Positions 37,588 to 45,983 of a stretch of DNA of 64,000 bases are shown here, in pieces. Position 1 is the first letter of the stretch; every line of letters begins with the position of its first letter. The position numbers were made by a program, and so were the translations under genes. The notes below the pieces were generated by a model. It saw only the letters and a list, made by a program, of their open reading frames with translations, did no database searches and was not told the origin of the DNA. This DNA comes from Robbsia sp. KACC 23696 (GTDB lineage: Bacteria; Pseudomonadota; Gammaproteobacteria; Burkholderiales; Burkholderiaceae), in assembly GCF_039852015.1 (NCBI RefSeq), contig NZ_CP156626.1, positions 62,001-126,000 on the forward strand, read 5' to 3'.

Positions 37588-38009
37588 GTCGTCCTCGGGG
37601 TTCCCGGTACGTAGGTAGAGTCTTATGGGGAAATGCGACGTAAGACTAGCCATGCCACATGGCCTGCGCATGACGGCTTACTGACGTAAGCCTTACAAAA
37701 TATGAACGACTAGCTGTCGTTACAGTGACGCTAATACGTTCGAATTCGGACCAAATGTAAGAAAAAGGCATGCGGATTGCAGGGTTAGCCGATTGCCGTA
37801 TTAATCGACCATCCGATGGAAAACCCCTACGCCGATAATGCTTTTTCTTATATCGTAATATGGCGATATGAAATTCGTGCCTCGACGATATATCGAGACA
37901 CATCGCCTCGGTTTCCGCGTGCTTTCGGCGCGAGAAACGCCCGAGAAAAAAGCGGCGAATTTCTTTCTTTTTTTCCGCGTGATCGCCGTTTGCCGCGCTT
38001 GAAGACGCA
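37588..38009. other. 422-base divergent region between phosphoesterase and arsR
   Basis: No gene supported. It is AT-rich, with clustered palindromes (described separately at 37850-37895) in the half nearest arsR. Near the phosphoesterase, GACGTAAGAC and the nearby TGACGTAAGCC repeat the core GACGTAAG about 50 bases apart (37630-37690), possibly a direct-repeat operator. Confidence 0.45.
37850..37895. promoter_or_regulatory. Paired ATATCG/CGATAT palindromes, candidate ArsR operators
   Basis: ATATCG-(8)-CGATAT at 37850-37869 and CGATATATCG at 37886-37895 repeat the same half-site four times, 115-160 bases upstream of the ArsR gene. AT-rich imperfect palindromes are the usual ArsR-family targets, so autoregulation is plausible. 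Confidence 0.45.
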
Positions 38010-38480
38010 ATGCGTCGGTTCGGCGACACACCTTTGACTTTGCCGATAGCGATGCGCACCACCAAGACCGGTCCTGATACCGCGCCGAAAGGCAATAAGC
38101 GACAGCCGACGATACCTCGCGACAGCGGGACACCGCAGGCCGCGGGCATGCAGGCCGAGCGATGGCTTGCCGACATGGCCGAGGCCGATCTGGAGACGGT
38201 GCTGAAAGCGCTCAGCCATCCGCTGCGGCGTCAGATCCTGACTTGGCTCAAAGACCCGGCGAACGAATTTCCCGGCCAGGAGCACGCCCACGAGCTGGGC
38301 GTCTGCGCCGGCCAGATCGATGCGCGCGCAGGCGTCTCGCAATCGACAGTCTCCGTGCATCTGGCCACGCTCGTTCGAGCCGGCCTGATCACGTCGACGC
38401 GGTTTGGACAATGGCATTTTTTCCGCCGTGACGACAAGGCCATCGCCGCGTTCAAGCAGCGGATCGACGCATTGATTTAA
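38010..38480 (+). CDS. ArsR-family transcriptional regulator
   Basis: A regulator of up to 156 residues with a winged helix (LSHPLRRQILTWLKDP, SQSTVSVHLATLVRAGLI, RFGQWHFFRRDD). The start is uncertain: in-frame ATGs at 38010, 38052 and 38148 all precede the fold, and none has a strong ribosome site. The metal-binding CxC of classical ArsR is absent (one Cys only, in GVCAGQ), so it probably senses something other than arsenite. It precedes an MFS exporter and an Old Yellow Enzyme on the same strand, an arrangement seen for electrophile- or drug-responsive ArsR proteins. Confidence 0.85.
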   Translation: MRRFGDTPLTLPIAMRTTKTGPDTAPKGNKRQPTIPRDSGTPQAAGMQAERWLADMAEADLETVLKALSHPLRRQILTWLKDPANEFPGQEHAHELGVCAGQIDARAGVSQSTVSVHLATLVRAGLITSTRFGQWHFFRRDDKAIAAFKQRIDALI

Positions 38481-38592
38481 GAACCCTGGTTTCGCGCCGA
38501 GCGATCTGCACGACGCCACGGCATCGCCGCGCTCGCTGTGCTCGCGGCGCGTCAACCCAATGGGTCTGTTTCACCTTTAGCCTTCCCACACT

Positions 38593-39762
38593 ATGCCAAT
38601 CGCTCTACTTGTCCTTGCCCTCAGCGCCTTCGCTATCGGCACCACCGAATTCGTCATCATGGGGCTGCTGCCCGATGTGTCGCGCAGCCTCGACATCTCG
38701 ATTCCCACCGCCGGCTGGCTCATCAGCGGCTATGCGCTCGGCGTGGCGATCGGGGCACCGATCATGGCACTGCTCACGGCCCGGCTGCCGCGCAAGAATG
38801 CGCTGCTGATGCTGATGGCCATCTTTATCGCCGGCAACGCGCTTTGTGCCGTGGCGGCGAACTACGGCTTTCTGATGATCGCCCGCGTCATCACCTCGCT
38901 CTGCCACGGTGCGTTTTTCGGGATCGGTTCCGTCGCGGCGGCCAATCTGGTCGCTTCCAACCGTCGTGCGCAGGCGGTGGCATTGATGTTCACCGGGCTG
39001 ACGCTGGCGAACGTGCTCGGCGTGCCGCTGGGGACCGCCCTGGGGCAGCTTGCCGGCTGGCGCTCCCCGTTCTGGGCCGTTGCCGGTATCGGCGTGCTGT
39101 CTTTGATCGGCTTGTGGCGCGTGATGCCTGTCAACAAGAACGAACCGCAGATCAACCTGATTGCCGAGTTGAGCGGGCTGAAGAATCCGGGGGTGCATTG
39201 TGCGTTGCTGACGACAACGCTGTACTCGTCTGCGATGTTCGCGCTGTTTACCTACATCGCACCGATGCTGGAACAGCTCACCCATGTCTCGCCCCGGACC
39301 GTCACCTTTACGCTGTTCGTGATCGGCGTGGGATTGACGGTCGGCAATTACATTGGCGGTCGGATGGCGGACGCATCGTTGGGCCGAACGCTGAGCCTGG
39401 CCTTTATCGGCATGGCCGTGACCAGCATCGCGTTTTACTGGACCAGTTCGGGCGTGGTCGCCGCCGTGATCACATTGGCGCTGTGGGGGATCTTCACGTT
39501 CGGCGCCGTGCCGGCCTTGCAGATCAATGTGATGACCTTCGGCGAATCGGCGCCGAATCTGATCGCAACGTTGAATATTGGCGCCTTCAACATCGGCAAT
39601 GCGCTGGGCGCCTGGGTAGGTGGCACCGTGATTGCTGAGACGCATCATCTGCGTTACGTCCCGATCGCCGCCGCCGCGCTGGCCATTCTCGCGCTGTTGG
39701 CAACGTCGCAGTCCGTCCGGATCGCGCGTGCCAAGCAGATGACGATGGCGGCGGGCGCGTAA
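38593..39762 (+). CDS. MFS efflux transporter (AraJ/YdhP-like)
   Basis: A 389-residue, 12-helix transporter. FAIGTTEFVIMGLLPDVSRS in helix 1, GAPIMALLTARLPRKNALL and the motif C stretch NVLGVPLGTALGQLAGWRSPF identify the DHA1-type AraJ/YdhP efflux group. It follows arsR by 112 bases and precedes the Old Yellow Enzyme, so it probably exports a toxic compound under ArsR control. A hairpin GGGTGC-GGCTA-GCACCC lies at 39778-39794 just after it, without a U-run. Confidence 0.88.
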   Translation: MPIALLVLALSAFAIGTTEFVIMGLLPDVSRSLDISIPTAGWLISGYALGVAIGAPIMALLTARLPRKNALLMLMAIFIAGNALCAVAANYGFLMIARVITSLCHGAFFGIGSVAAANLVASNRRAQAVALMFTGLTLANVLGVPLGTALGQLAGWRSPFWAVAGIGVLSLIGLWRVMPVNKNEPQINLIAELSGLKNPGVHCALLTTTLYSSAMFALFTYIAPMLEQLTHVSPRTVTFTLFVIGVGLTVGNYIGGRMADASLGRTLSLAFIGMAVTSIAFYWTSSGVVAAVITLALWGIFTFGAVPALQINVMTFGESAPNLIATLNIGAFNIGNALGAWVGGTVIAETHHLRYVPIAAAALAILALLATSQSVRIARAKQMTMAAGA

Positions 39763-39894
39763 AGTGGAAATAGGAAGGGGTGCGGCTAGCACCCTACTGC
39801 GCGATACGCTTTTCCTCGAGGCCGACGCCAATGCATGCGCGAATGCGTCGCCGGCACCGGTCTTTTCCGAGTTTCTCCCAATCAGGAGTGTGTA

Positions 39895-40947
39895 ATGACT
39901 TCGTTGTTCGATCCGATCAAAGTAGGCGCACTGTCTCTGCCGAACCGTGTCTTCATGGCGCCGCTGACGCGTTCGCGTGCCGGCGACAGCCGCGTACCGA
40001 ACGCCTTGATGGCCGAATATTACGCACAGCGTGCGTCGGCCGGGCTGATCCTGACCGAAGCGACCTCGATCAGCCCGCAGGGCGTCGGCTATGCCGGCAC
40101 GCCGGGCATCTGGAACAACGATCAGGTCACCGGCTGGCGCCAGGTAACGGACGCCGTCCATGCGAAGGGCGGCCATATCCTGATGCAGCTGTGGCACGTG
40201 GGCCGGATTTCGCATTCGCGCTTTCTGGATGGCGCCTTGCCGGTGGCACCCAGCGCGATCGCGGCAGGCGGCCATGTCAGCCTGGTGCGCCCGATCACCA
40301 ATTTTGAGACGCCGCGCCCCTTGGACGCTTCGGAGCTGCCGGGCATCGTCGCCGATTACCGACGCGCGGCAGAGAACGCCAAGGCGGCGGGTTTCGACGG
40401 CGTCGAAGTGCATGGCGCGAACGGCTATCTGCTCGATCAGTTCCTGCAGGACGGCACGAACAAGCGCACGGACGATTACGGCGGCTCGATCGAGAACCGT
40501 GCGCGTCTGGCACTGGAAGTAACCGATGCGTGTATCGATGTCTGGGGCGCGGATCGCGTGGGCATGCATCTGTCGCCGCGCGGCGATATGCACACGATGG
40601 GCGACAGCGATCCATTGGCGGTGTTCTCCTATCTGGCTGGAGAGCTGGGCAAGCGCCGCATCGCGTTTATCGCGGCGCGTGAATCGCTGGGCGACAAACG
40701 GATCGGGCCGGCGCTGAAGAAGGCATTCGGTGGCGTCTACGTGGCGAACGAGAAGTTCAATCGCGATACGGCCCAGCAGGTGATCGATGCGGGCGAAGCC
40801 GATGCGGTCGCGTTTGGCGTGCCCTTCATCGCCAACCCGGACCTGCCGGCACGATTAAAGGACGGCGCGCCGCTGAACGCCGCCAAGCCGGACCTGTTCT
40901 ATACGCCGGGCGCCGAAGGGTACACGGATTATCCGACGGTGGCGTGA
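39895..40947 (+). CDS. nemA: Old Yellow Enzyme-family alkene reductase (NemA type)
   Basis: A 350-residue FMN enzyme that reduces activated C=C bonds or nitro groups of electrophiles with NADPH. The ATG at 39895 has AGGAG seven bases upstream. FMN and substrate motifs FMAPLTRSRA, LMQLWHVGRISH, GVEVHGANGYLLDQFLQDGTN, and RTDDYGGSIENRARL with the conserved Tyr are intact. ArsR-exporter-reductase in series suggests a detoxification unit for reactive carbonyls or quinones. The symbol is by family. Confidence 0.92.
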   Translation: MTSLFDPIKVGALSLPNRVFMAPLTRSRAGDSRVPNALMAEYYAQRASAGLILTEATSISPQGVGYAGTPGIWNNDQVTGWRQVTDAVHAKGGHILMQLWHVGRISHSRFLDGALPVAPSAIAAGGHVSLVRPITNFETPRPLDASELPGIVADYRRAAENAKAAGFDGVEVHGANGYLLDQFLQDGTNKRTDDYGGSIENRARLALEVTDACIDVWGADRVGMHLSPRGDMHTMGDSDPLAVFSYLAGELGKRRIAFIAARESLGDKRIGPALKKAFGGVYVANEKFNRDTAQQVIDAGEADAVAFGVPFIANPDLPARLKDGAPLNAAKPDLFYTPGAEGYTDYPTVA

Positions 40948-40973
40948 GCGCAGGCGGCTGCCGCGTGAGGCGC

Positions 40974-42191
40974 TCAGGTACCATTTTCACGCGCGGTGGC
41001 GCCGGCGAGAAGCAGGCCTGTTGCAATGGCCAACACACCGGCTGCAACGAATAGCGTTGGTAAGGAAATCCATCGGATTGCATTCGATCCGATCAAAGGG
41101 CCGATCACCAACGCAGCCAATTGCGCGCTGCGGACCGTTGCACTAATAGTCCCTAGCGCGTGCGCAGGGGATGCAGTCTGCATCAGCACGCCGAAGGTCA
41201 TGGCGGCGATGCCAAAACAGGCACCGTTTGCGACCCACAATGCGAATAGCACGAATTTATCCAATGGCACGCTGGCAATCACAAGCACCCCCGGCGCCAA
41301 TACCGTCGAGCCAAAGCCCACAAGCGCCGCCGTCACGACCAATGTCGGGCGCCACAACGAAAAGACCTGCTTGAAGAGCAGTGCACCTACAATCCCGCCC
41401 GCTGCGGTGCAGCTGACGATTTCGCCAAACGTCGAAGCGGCAAAGCCTTGCGTACGTAGGAACAGTGCAAGCATCGGATCGTACAGTCCCAAGGTCATCG
41501 TCTGCACAAGCGAAGCGAGCAGGGCGTAGCGAAATGCCTCGTGTGTTCGGACGAATCGCCAAAGCTCGCCCATACTGGGCACACTGCGGCTGACGGTCGA
41601 CTCACCGACCGGTATTGAGACGCGTGCTAACACGAGAAGCAACACACCGCCAAGAATGGCCAGCGTCGCCGAGAATCCAAAGCCAGCGAGCGACATCGTC
41701 TGATTCGCAATGACGGCACCCAGTAATGGGGCCGCGATCTTTATGCCCTGGTCGATCAGCGTCATCCAACGCGCGTTATCGACGAGTTGACTTGAGGTAA
41801 GCATCGACCGAATAAGAACCTGTTCGGCTGGCATTGCTCCGAGGTTGCTGAGGCCTTTTACGCAGACTAAAAACACGAATATCTCTACATTCGGTGCGAA
41901 CAACAGGCACAACGACGCCACGCCTCTGGCAAGATAACTAAAGCGTAGGAATAACAACGGCGGATGTTTATCCGCGAGGCGTCCAAAAAATGGCCCGAAT
42001 AGCAGACCCGGCAAACCATAGAGCGCCGACGCGATGCCAATCGTCGTCGCAGTTGCGTGCCAGACATAGCTCAACGCGGAGAAGATCAACGTGAAGTCGA
42101 CCCAAAGGATAACCGAGCTGTTGGCCCGCGCCATTAAGAGATAAGCATAGCCGTGCGGCCACGGGGTGGATGGCAGATCCTTCATATCCAA
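40974..42191 (-). CDS. MFS exporter of the peptide/carbamoyltransferase operon
   Basis: A 405-residue, 12-helix transporter of the MFS_3 (EntS-like exporter) type, with GLLFGPFFGRLADKHPP as the cytoplasmic loop 2-3 motif. Its ATG lies inside the carbamoyltransferase gene (10-base overlap), so it is translated with it. Base composition is lower in G+C than the flanks. EntS-type members export small natural products, and as last gene of the operon it is the probable exporter or self-resistance pump for the product. It is convergent with nemA. Confidence 0.85.
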   Translation of the reverse strand: MDMKDLPSTPWPHGYAYLLMARANSSVILWVDFTLIFSALSYVWHATATTIGIASALYGLPGLLFGPFFGRLADKHPPLLFLRFSYLARGVASLCLLFAPNVEIFVFLVCVKGLSNLGAMPAEQVLIRSMLTSSQLVDNARWMTLIDQGIKIAAPLLGAVIANQTMSLAGFGFSATLAILGGVLLLVLARVSIPVGESTVSRSVPSMGELWRFVRTHEAFRYALLASLVQTMTLGLYDPMLALFLRTQGFAASTFGEIVSCTAAGGIVGALLFKQVFSLWRPTLVVTAALVGFGSTVLAPGVLVIASVPLDKFVLFALWVANGACFGIAAMTFGVLMQTASPAHALGTISATVRSAQLAALVIGPLIGSNAIRWISLPTLFVAAGVLAIATGLLLAGATARENGT

Positions 42192-43771
42192 TGTTGAGCA
42201 CGCGCCGGGTCACGGACATACATAGCGCCTTCAATCGCGAAACCATCGAGGTTCACTTCCTGTGCATAGGCCAACAAGTCAGAAGTCCGATTGATAAATC
42301 CTTTTCCATTAAAGTTTAAGGATGTGTTACATAAAACACCGACTCCAGCCTCCTTTTTAAATGCGCAAAGCAAATCGTGTAGCAGTTGGTTTTGCTTACG
42401 GCTTACAGTTTGTACTCGCGACGAACCGTCTACGTGCGTGATCGCTCGCAATGCGTCGTTATGTACTCGAGCAAAATAGAGCATGTGAGGACTGGCTCGC
42501 GCAATGTCAAAGTGAATCCCCACGTCCATTTCCAAACATATCGGTGCGATTGGACGAAATGACTCTCGGTTTTTGATGGTATTCAAACGCCGAGTTGTCT
42601 CGGCGAGGTATGGTTCTGCAAGAATAGAACGATTGCCTAGAGCGCGCGGACCCACCTCGGTTTTACCCGCGACCCATGCCAGTACTGCTCCAGATTTCAG
42701 ATAACGAGCTGCGTGTAGTGGATCTGACGAAATATAAGAAAATTCACCGATATTTTTTTGCGTCGCGCTTGACTCGTTGAGGAAAGGCAATCCGCAATAA
42801 ACATTCCAGGTTAATTTAGCCTCTCCAGTGAAAGTCAGCTGGGCATCAGCCGCAGTTCCTATTGCCGAACCTGAATCATTAGTGCATGGCGGCACAAAGA
42901 CATCAGAAAAGAGGCCACAATCGAGAAAAGCTCGGTTCCAATCGCAATTTAGGCCACATCCGCCGCCGATCAAAAGCGGACGCTTTCCATCAACCAGACT
43001 CAATATTTTTGACTTAAAAAAAAGCCACAATGCATCGGATATTAGCCGAGCCAAACGCTTCGCGGCAACCGACTCAACCCCACAGTTGAACGCAGAGAAT
43101 TCAGAGAAGTTATCTTTTTTAAGCTCTGGTATTTTCCCCGGATCAGCCATAAGTCGTTTTATTATAAGCTCCTCCTCCGAAGTCGGTTTGATGTCTTTCT
43201 CATAAGCAGCCAACGCCATAAGCTTACCTGCGTCGCTCAGACGAACATGCCCGTCAGGAAGATCGAATGTTGGGTCACATATTGCATACGCATACGCATA
43301 GCGAATCCCAGGTCCCGCCATTATCTGCGACAGGCGCCTGATGCGTACCGCTGCGTCAATTTCGTAGAAGGCTCCGATGTGCCCTTCCCATATGAGCGCA
43401 TAACATGGGACTCCTTGCGCAAACGGTGATAGAGCGTAAGAACACATAATATGGGAGCGCTCATGTGAAGACGAGAAATAACGAATCTCGCTTCCCGTCA
43501 TGCTACAACGTCCTTTCTCAACGTTATCGATGCCCATGTATCCTGAGCCGATTCGCCTTCCCACGTGCTCGGCCCCAGACGTCCATCCACTTAAAGCAAA
43601 TACATCCGGCGGCTCTTTTAAGCGCTGCATTGCTTCAAAAAACCCTAATCCGTCGACTACGGCGAATCGCAGTCCCGAATCTTTTTCCGCTTCTATGGAA
43701 AATTCGAGATGACCGTTCTCAACATATGCAACATGCCCGTCATGCCCGGGCTTTAAGGCAAAAATCTTCAT
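42182..43771 (-). CDS. NodU/CmcH-family O-carbamoyltransferase
   Basis: A 529-residue enzyme that should transfer a carbamoyl group from carbamoyl phosphate, via carbamoyl-AMP, to a hydroxyl or amine. The N-terminal Kae1-like domain starts KPGHDGHVAYVENGHLEF and has the H103-ERS-H107 metal pair; the nucleotide core reads LIGGGCGLNCDWN and PCTNDSGSAIGTAAD. The C-terminal domain has GPRALGNRSILAEP, NRESFRPIAPICLE and LCNTSLNFNGKGF. It is clearly divergent from NodU (KPGHDG rather than the usual HDSS-type start). It overlaps the oxidase by four bases and the exporter by ten. Composition is AT-rich for this genome. Confidence 0.87.
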   Translation of the reverse strand: MKIFALKPGHDGHVAYVENGHLEFSIEAEKDSGLRFAVVDGLGFFEAMQRLKEPPDVFALSGWTSGAEHVGRRIGSGYMGIDNVEKGRCSMTGSEIRYFSSSHERSHIMCSYALSPFAQGVPCYALIWEGHIGAFYEIDAAVRIRRLSQIMAGPGIRYAYAYAICDPTFDLPDGHVRLSDAGKLMALAAYEKDIKPTSEEELIIKRLMADPGKIPELKKDNFSEFSAFNCGVESVAAKRLARLISDALWLFFKSKILSLVDGKRPLLIGGGCGLNCDWNRAFLDCGLFSDVFVPPCTNDSGSAIGTAADAQLTFTGEAKLTWNVYCGLPFLNESSATQKNIGEFSYISSDPLHAARYLKSGAVLAWVAGKTEVGPRALGNRSILAEPYLAETTRRLNTIKNRESFRPIAPICLEMDVGIHFDIARASPHMLYFARVHNDALRAITHVDGSSRVQTVSRKQNQLLHDLLCAFKKEAGVGVLCNTSLNFNGKGFINRTSDLLAYAQEVNLDGFAIEGAMYVRDPARAQHWI

Positions 43772-44838
43772 TTGTGCTCCTCCTTGTCCCGCTTTTCCCG
43801 AATCACCTGAAGCGCTTCAGGCGCGACGCTGCCGCTTCCGTAGCCAGCACCTAAGAAAAAGACAACGGAACTTGTTACACCATCAAGACCTAAAAGCGCG
43901 TTTACTTTGTGATCATTCAGATACCCTGTTGGCCACGACTGAACGTTTTGCGCAGTGCATACCAGCTGAAATGTTTGTGTTAGACACCCAACGTCCAATA
44001 GCGCAACTCGGTAAGCTCGCGAATGAGGGTATTTCCACCACATTTTGCTGAAGACAGATACGATGAAAACCCCATAGCTCAAGTCTTCAGCGAAATTTTG
44101 CGCACACAAAAGCTCGCCGAGCTCGCCTCGATGCAGCCCCTCCCTAACTCGAACTAATTCGTGCGCATCAGCTCTGTAGTGATAGATACCTGGCTCAAGG
44201 CCCTCAACTTGAAGCGCGACTAAATATGGCTCGCTCGGGTGCAGGCTTCCGCCTGATGGAGAGGTGCGCCTGTAACCGACGGGTAGCAACCCAAGCTTCT
44301 CAAGGTCTTGACGGTCGTCGCCGTGAACAGCCCCAAAGGTCGCATAGAGTGCGTCTGAGAGCGTCGCAAGACCGACTTTTTCCCCATGAAAAGATCTGCA
44401 GGTACTCCGCTGCCAAAGCGCACACTTGAGAGATATCGTCTTAAGGTCGTCTAACTTCGGAGGAGGCAACGCAAGTGATTCACCAGAGCGCGTGGGAAAC
44501 ATCTCGGGTACGCTGTTAGCGATCGACTCGCAATAGTCGACATATCCACGATAGGGATTTACATTTTTCGCGTCGCATTTATCATTCCGTCCTATTTGAG
44601 TCCCGAGATGAAAAATCCGTGACAAACAGTCCCACCCCCATAAATCGGGCTCGAACTCATCTAGAATGCCGGAATTTCGAATTTCAGAATCAACTTCAGT
44701 CGCCCCCAACTCATCCCCCCCCGATATCGCAATAAGTCGATCAAGATGTTCGTGCTTTATCTCATATTGCCTATGGTTAATGTAGTCCCACAAGATCAGT
44801 TTCCCATCGATAATCCGAAGAAATATGGCCGGAGTCAT
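43768..44838 (-). CDS. SagB-type FMN dehydrogenase with N-terminal RRE-like domain
   Basis: A 356-residue protein. Residues ~1-60 (AIFLRIIDGKLILWDYINHR, then EHLDRLIAISG) look like a small strand-rich/winged domain resembling peptide-recognition (PqqD/RRE) modules; this part is inference. Residues ~140-340 are a SagB/ThcOx-type nitroreductase: RSTCRSFHG, RTSPSGGSLHPSEPYLV, YRVALLDVGCLTQTF and FFLGAGYGSG. In known RiPP pathways SagB-type enzymes oxidise azolines made by YcaO proteins, but no YcaO gene is present, so another oxidation is expected. I prefer the ATG at 44838 (GGA six bases before); a GTG at 44871 is possible. It follows the small peptide gene by 60 bases. Confidence 0.83.
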   Translation of the reverse strand: MTPAIFLRIIDGKLILWDYINHRQYEIKHEHLDRLIAISGGDELGATEVDSEIRNSGILDEFEPDLWGWDCLSRIFHLGTQIGRNDKCDAKNVNPYRGYVDYCESIANSVPEMFPTRSGESLALPPPKLDDLKTISLKCALWQRSTCRSFHGEKVGLATLSDALYATFGAVHGDDRQDLEKLGLLPVGYRRTSPSGGSLHPSEPYLVALQVEGLEPGIYHYRADAHELVRVREGLHRGELGELLCAQNFAEDLSYGVFIVSVFSKMWWKYPHSRAYRVALLDVGCLTQTFQLVCTAQNVQSWPTGYLNDHKVNALLGLDGVTSSVVFFLGAGYGSGSVAPEALQVIREKRDKEEHK

Positions 44839-44898
44839 TATGCGTCCAAGGGCGAAGCTATGAAGCGCCACGAGGGATCCCCGCGGCGCTGACTTTAC

Positions 44899-44994
44899 TT
44901 AAGCTTTAGATAGGCGTGCCGGCGCAGTGATAGGCCTCTGATATGCGTCGTTCGATTGATATGAAAGCGTAGGTTCTAACACGATCTTTTTCAT
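44899..44994 (-). CDS. 31-residue putative precursor peptide
   Basis: A short gene with a near-ideal ribosome site (AGGAG, six bases before ATG). The peptide begins MKKIVLEPTL, continues through SYQSNDAY and ends QRPITAPARLSKA, then TAA. It leads the operon of SagB-type oxidase, carbamoyltransferase and exporter, 60 bases before the oxidase, behind a promoter at about 45160-45190. V-LE-P-T-L resembles the [Y]xxPxL leader motif recognised by RRE domains in lasso and related peptides. Candidate modification sites are Tyr12, Tyr18, Ser/Thr and the Pro/Arg-rich tail; there is no Cys. It could instead be a regulatory leader peptide. Coding is likely, precursor function inferred. Confidence 0.6.
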   Translation of the reverse strand: MKKIVLEPTLSYQSNDAYQRPITAPARLSKA

Positions 44995-45158
44995 TTAATA
45001 CTCCTAATGATAAGGTTTTGCGGGTAAAACAGCTGAGACCCAGGCACAGCGCTCTCGATCAGCGCCAGCCAGCTGCTCCCGCTCTTAGAAACTACCCGTT
45101 AAGCCAAACCAATACAATCAGACGATTCCTATTTATTTCTATTTCAATATTAAGTAAA

Positions 45159-45192
45159 ATTTTATATACCTAAAATTAGGTAACCAATTACC
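45159..45192 (-). promoter_or_regulatory. Promoter with embedded operator for the peptide operon
   Basis: On the minus strand, TTGGTT (45187-45182) and TAAAAT (45164-45159) are separated by exactly 17 bases. The spacer is filled by the palindrome TACCTAA-AA-TTAGGTA (45167-45182), and a second one, GGTAA-CCAA-TTACC (45179-45192), covers the -35. The arrangement suits repression by a dimeric regulator; none is encoded beside it. Confidence 0.55.
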
Positions 45193-45720
45193 CTAACTTC
45201 GCAGAAGTTCGCATCACAGGCGCCGATAGTGGGTTACTATTCAAGATCCATGCGATTCATAGTTCACATCCGGCAGGTTCGCAGATTAAAAAAACGACTC
45301 TAGATTTCCCAAGGAAAATAAATGCGGTAACGCGAAATCTTCGCGCCAAGCACATCAAACAGCGGATCGTCATGGCGGCTCTACCGAATAAAACAGCCAA
45401 TAGATAGTTTGGATTATATCGGCCAGCCCTTAAGCCAATTTTCAGTATTGGCTGGAGCAGGCACGCATTGCATCGCACGAGTTCTTTTCGCACTTCGAGG
45501 ATCCAACAAGTAATTGGTACGCGTGATCTTATTTCGAATTAGGGACACGGAAGGAAGACCCGTGACGGCTTCCTCATCGTTTGATAAACGATTGAACGGC
45601 CCACAATGGCAGCCCTATTTCAGCGCGCTACGGCCTCAACCGATGCATCATCAGTTCAGATGGAAAAAACAGCGGCGATTCGATGGGCCAAATCGGGCTT
45701 CACCGGACACTGTCACGCGT

Positions 45721-45744
45721 TCGTGCTCGTGCTCGTGCTCGTGC
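45721..45744. repeat. Hexanucleotide repeat TCGTGC x4
   Basis: Four perfect tandem copies of TCGTGC lie in the non-coding stretch right of the peptide operon. No gene reads through it convincingly. Confidence 0.85.
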
Positions 45745-45983
45745 AAACCCACATCATCATCGATCTTGACTAAATTTTGTGGCATTAGGGACCATGTCCC
45801 GTTGAGTTTCCGAACCGCGCACAAGTGCTATGTTTCGTTGCCCTATTTAGGTATTTACCACGCCTTTACGACTCGCAAATGCTCGAAAAGGTAGGGCGAA
45901 GAAAAAAACAATTTGGGCCGCATCAAAAGGTGGGAATCACACCATATTTTTCTTCATGTGTGTTCCCTTGAAAGAACCGGCAC

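Larger units (their letters stand above)
44995..45983. other. AT-rich 989-base region upstream of the peptide operon
   Basis: It holds the 5' leader of the peptide gene (~165 bases), the promoter/operator at 45159-45192 and, further right, sequence without a recognisable gene. Open frames of 78 codons (minus, 45257-45493) and 126 codons (plus, 45514-45894) have no family features or ribosome sites. A TCGTGC x4 repeat (45721-45744) and an imperfect inverted repeat GGGAATCACAC / GTGTGTTCCC (45932-45942, 45958-45967), just past the proline iminopeptidase stop, look like degraded or acquired DNA at the island edge. Confidence 0.45.

Noticed and set aside
38605-40593. 662-codon minus-strand frame
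   Set aside because: Antisense to the AraJ-like MFS and nemA genes, both well supported.
45514-45894. 126-codon plus-strand frame in the AT-rich gap
   Set aside because: No ribosome site, no family signature, and it runs through the TCGTGC repeat; left as unassigned sequence rather than a transposase remnant.
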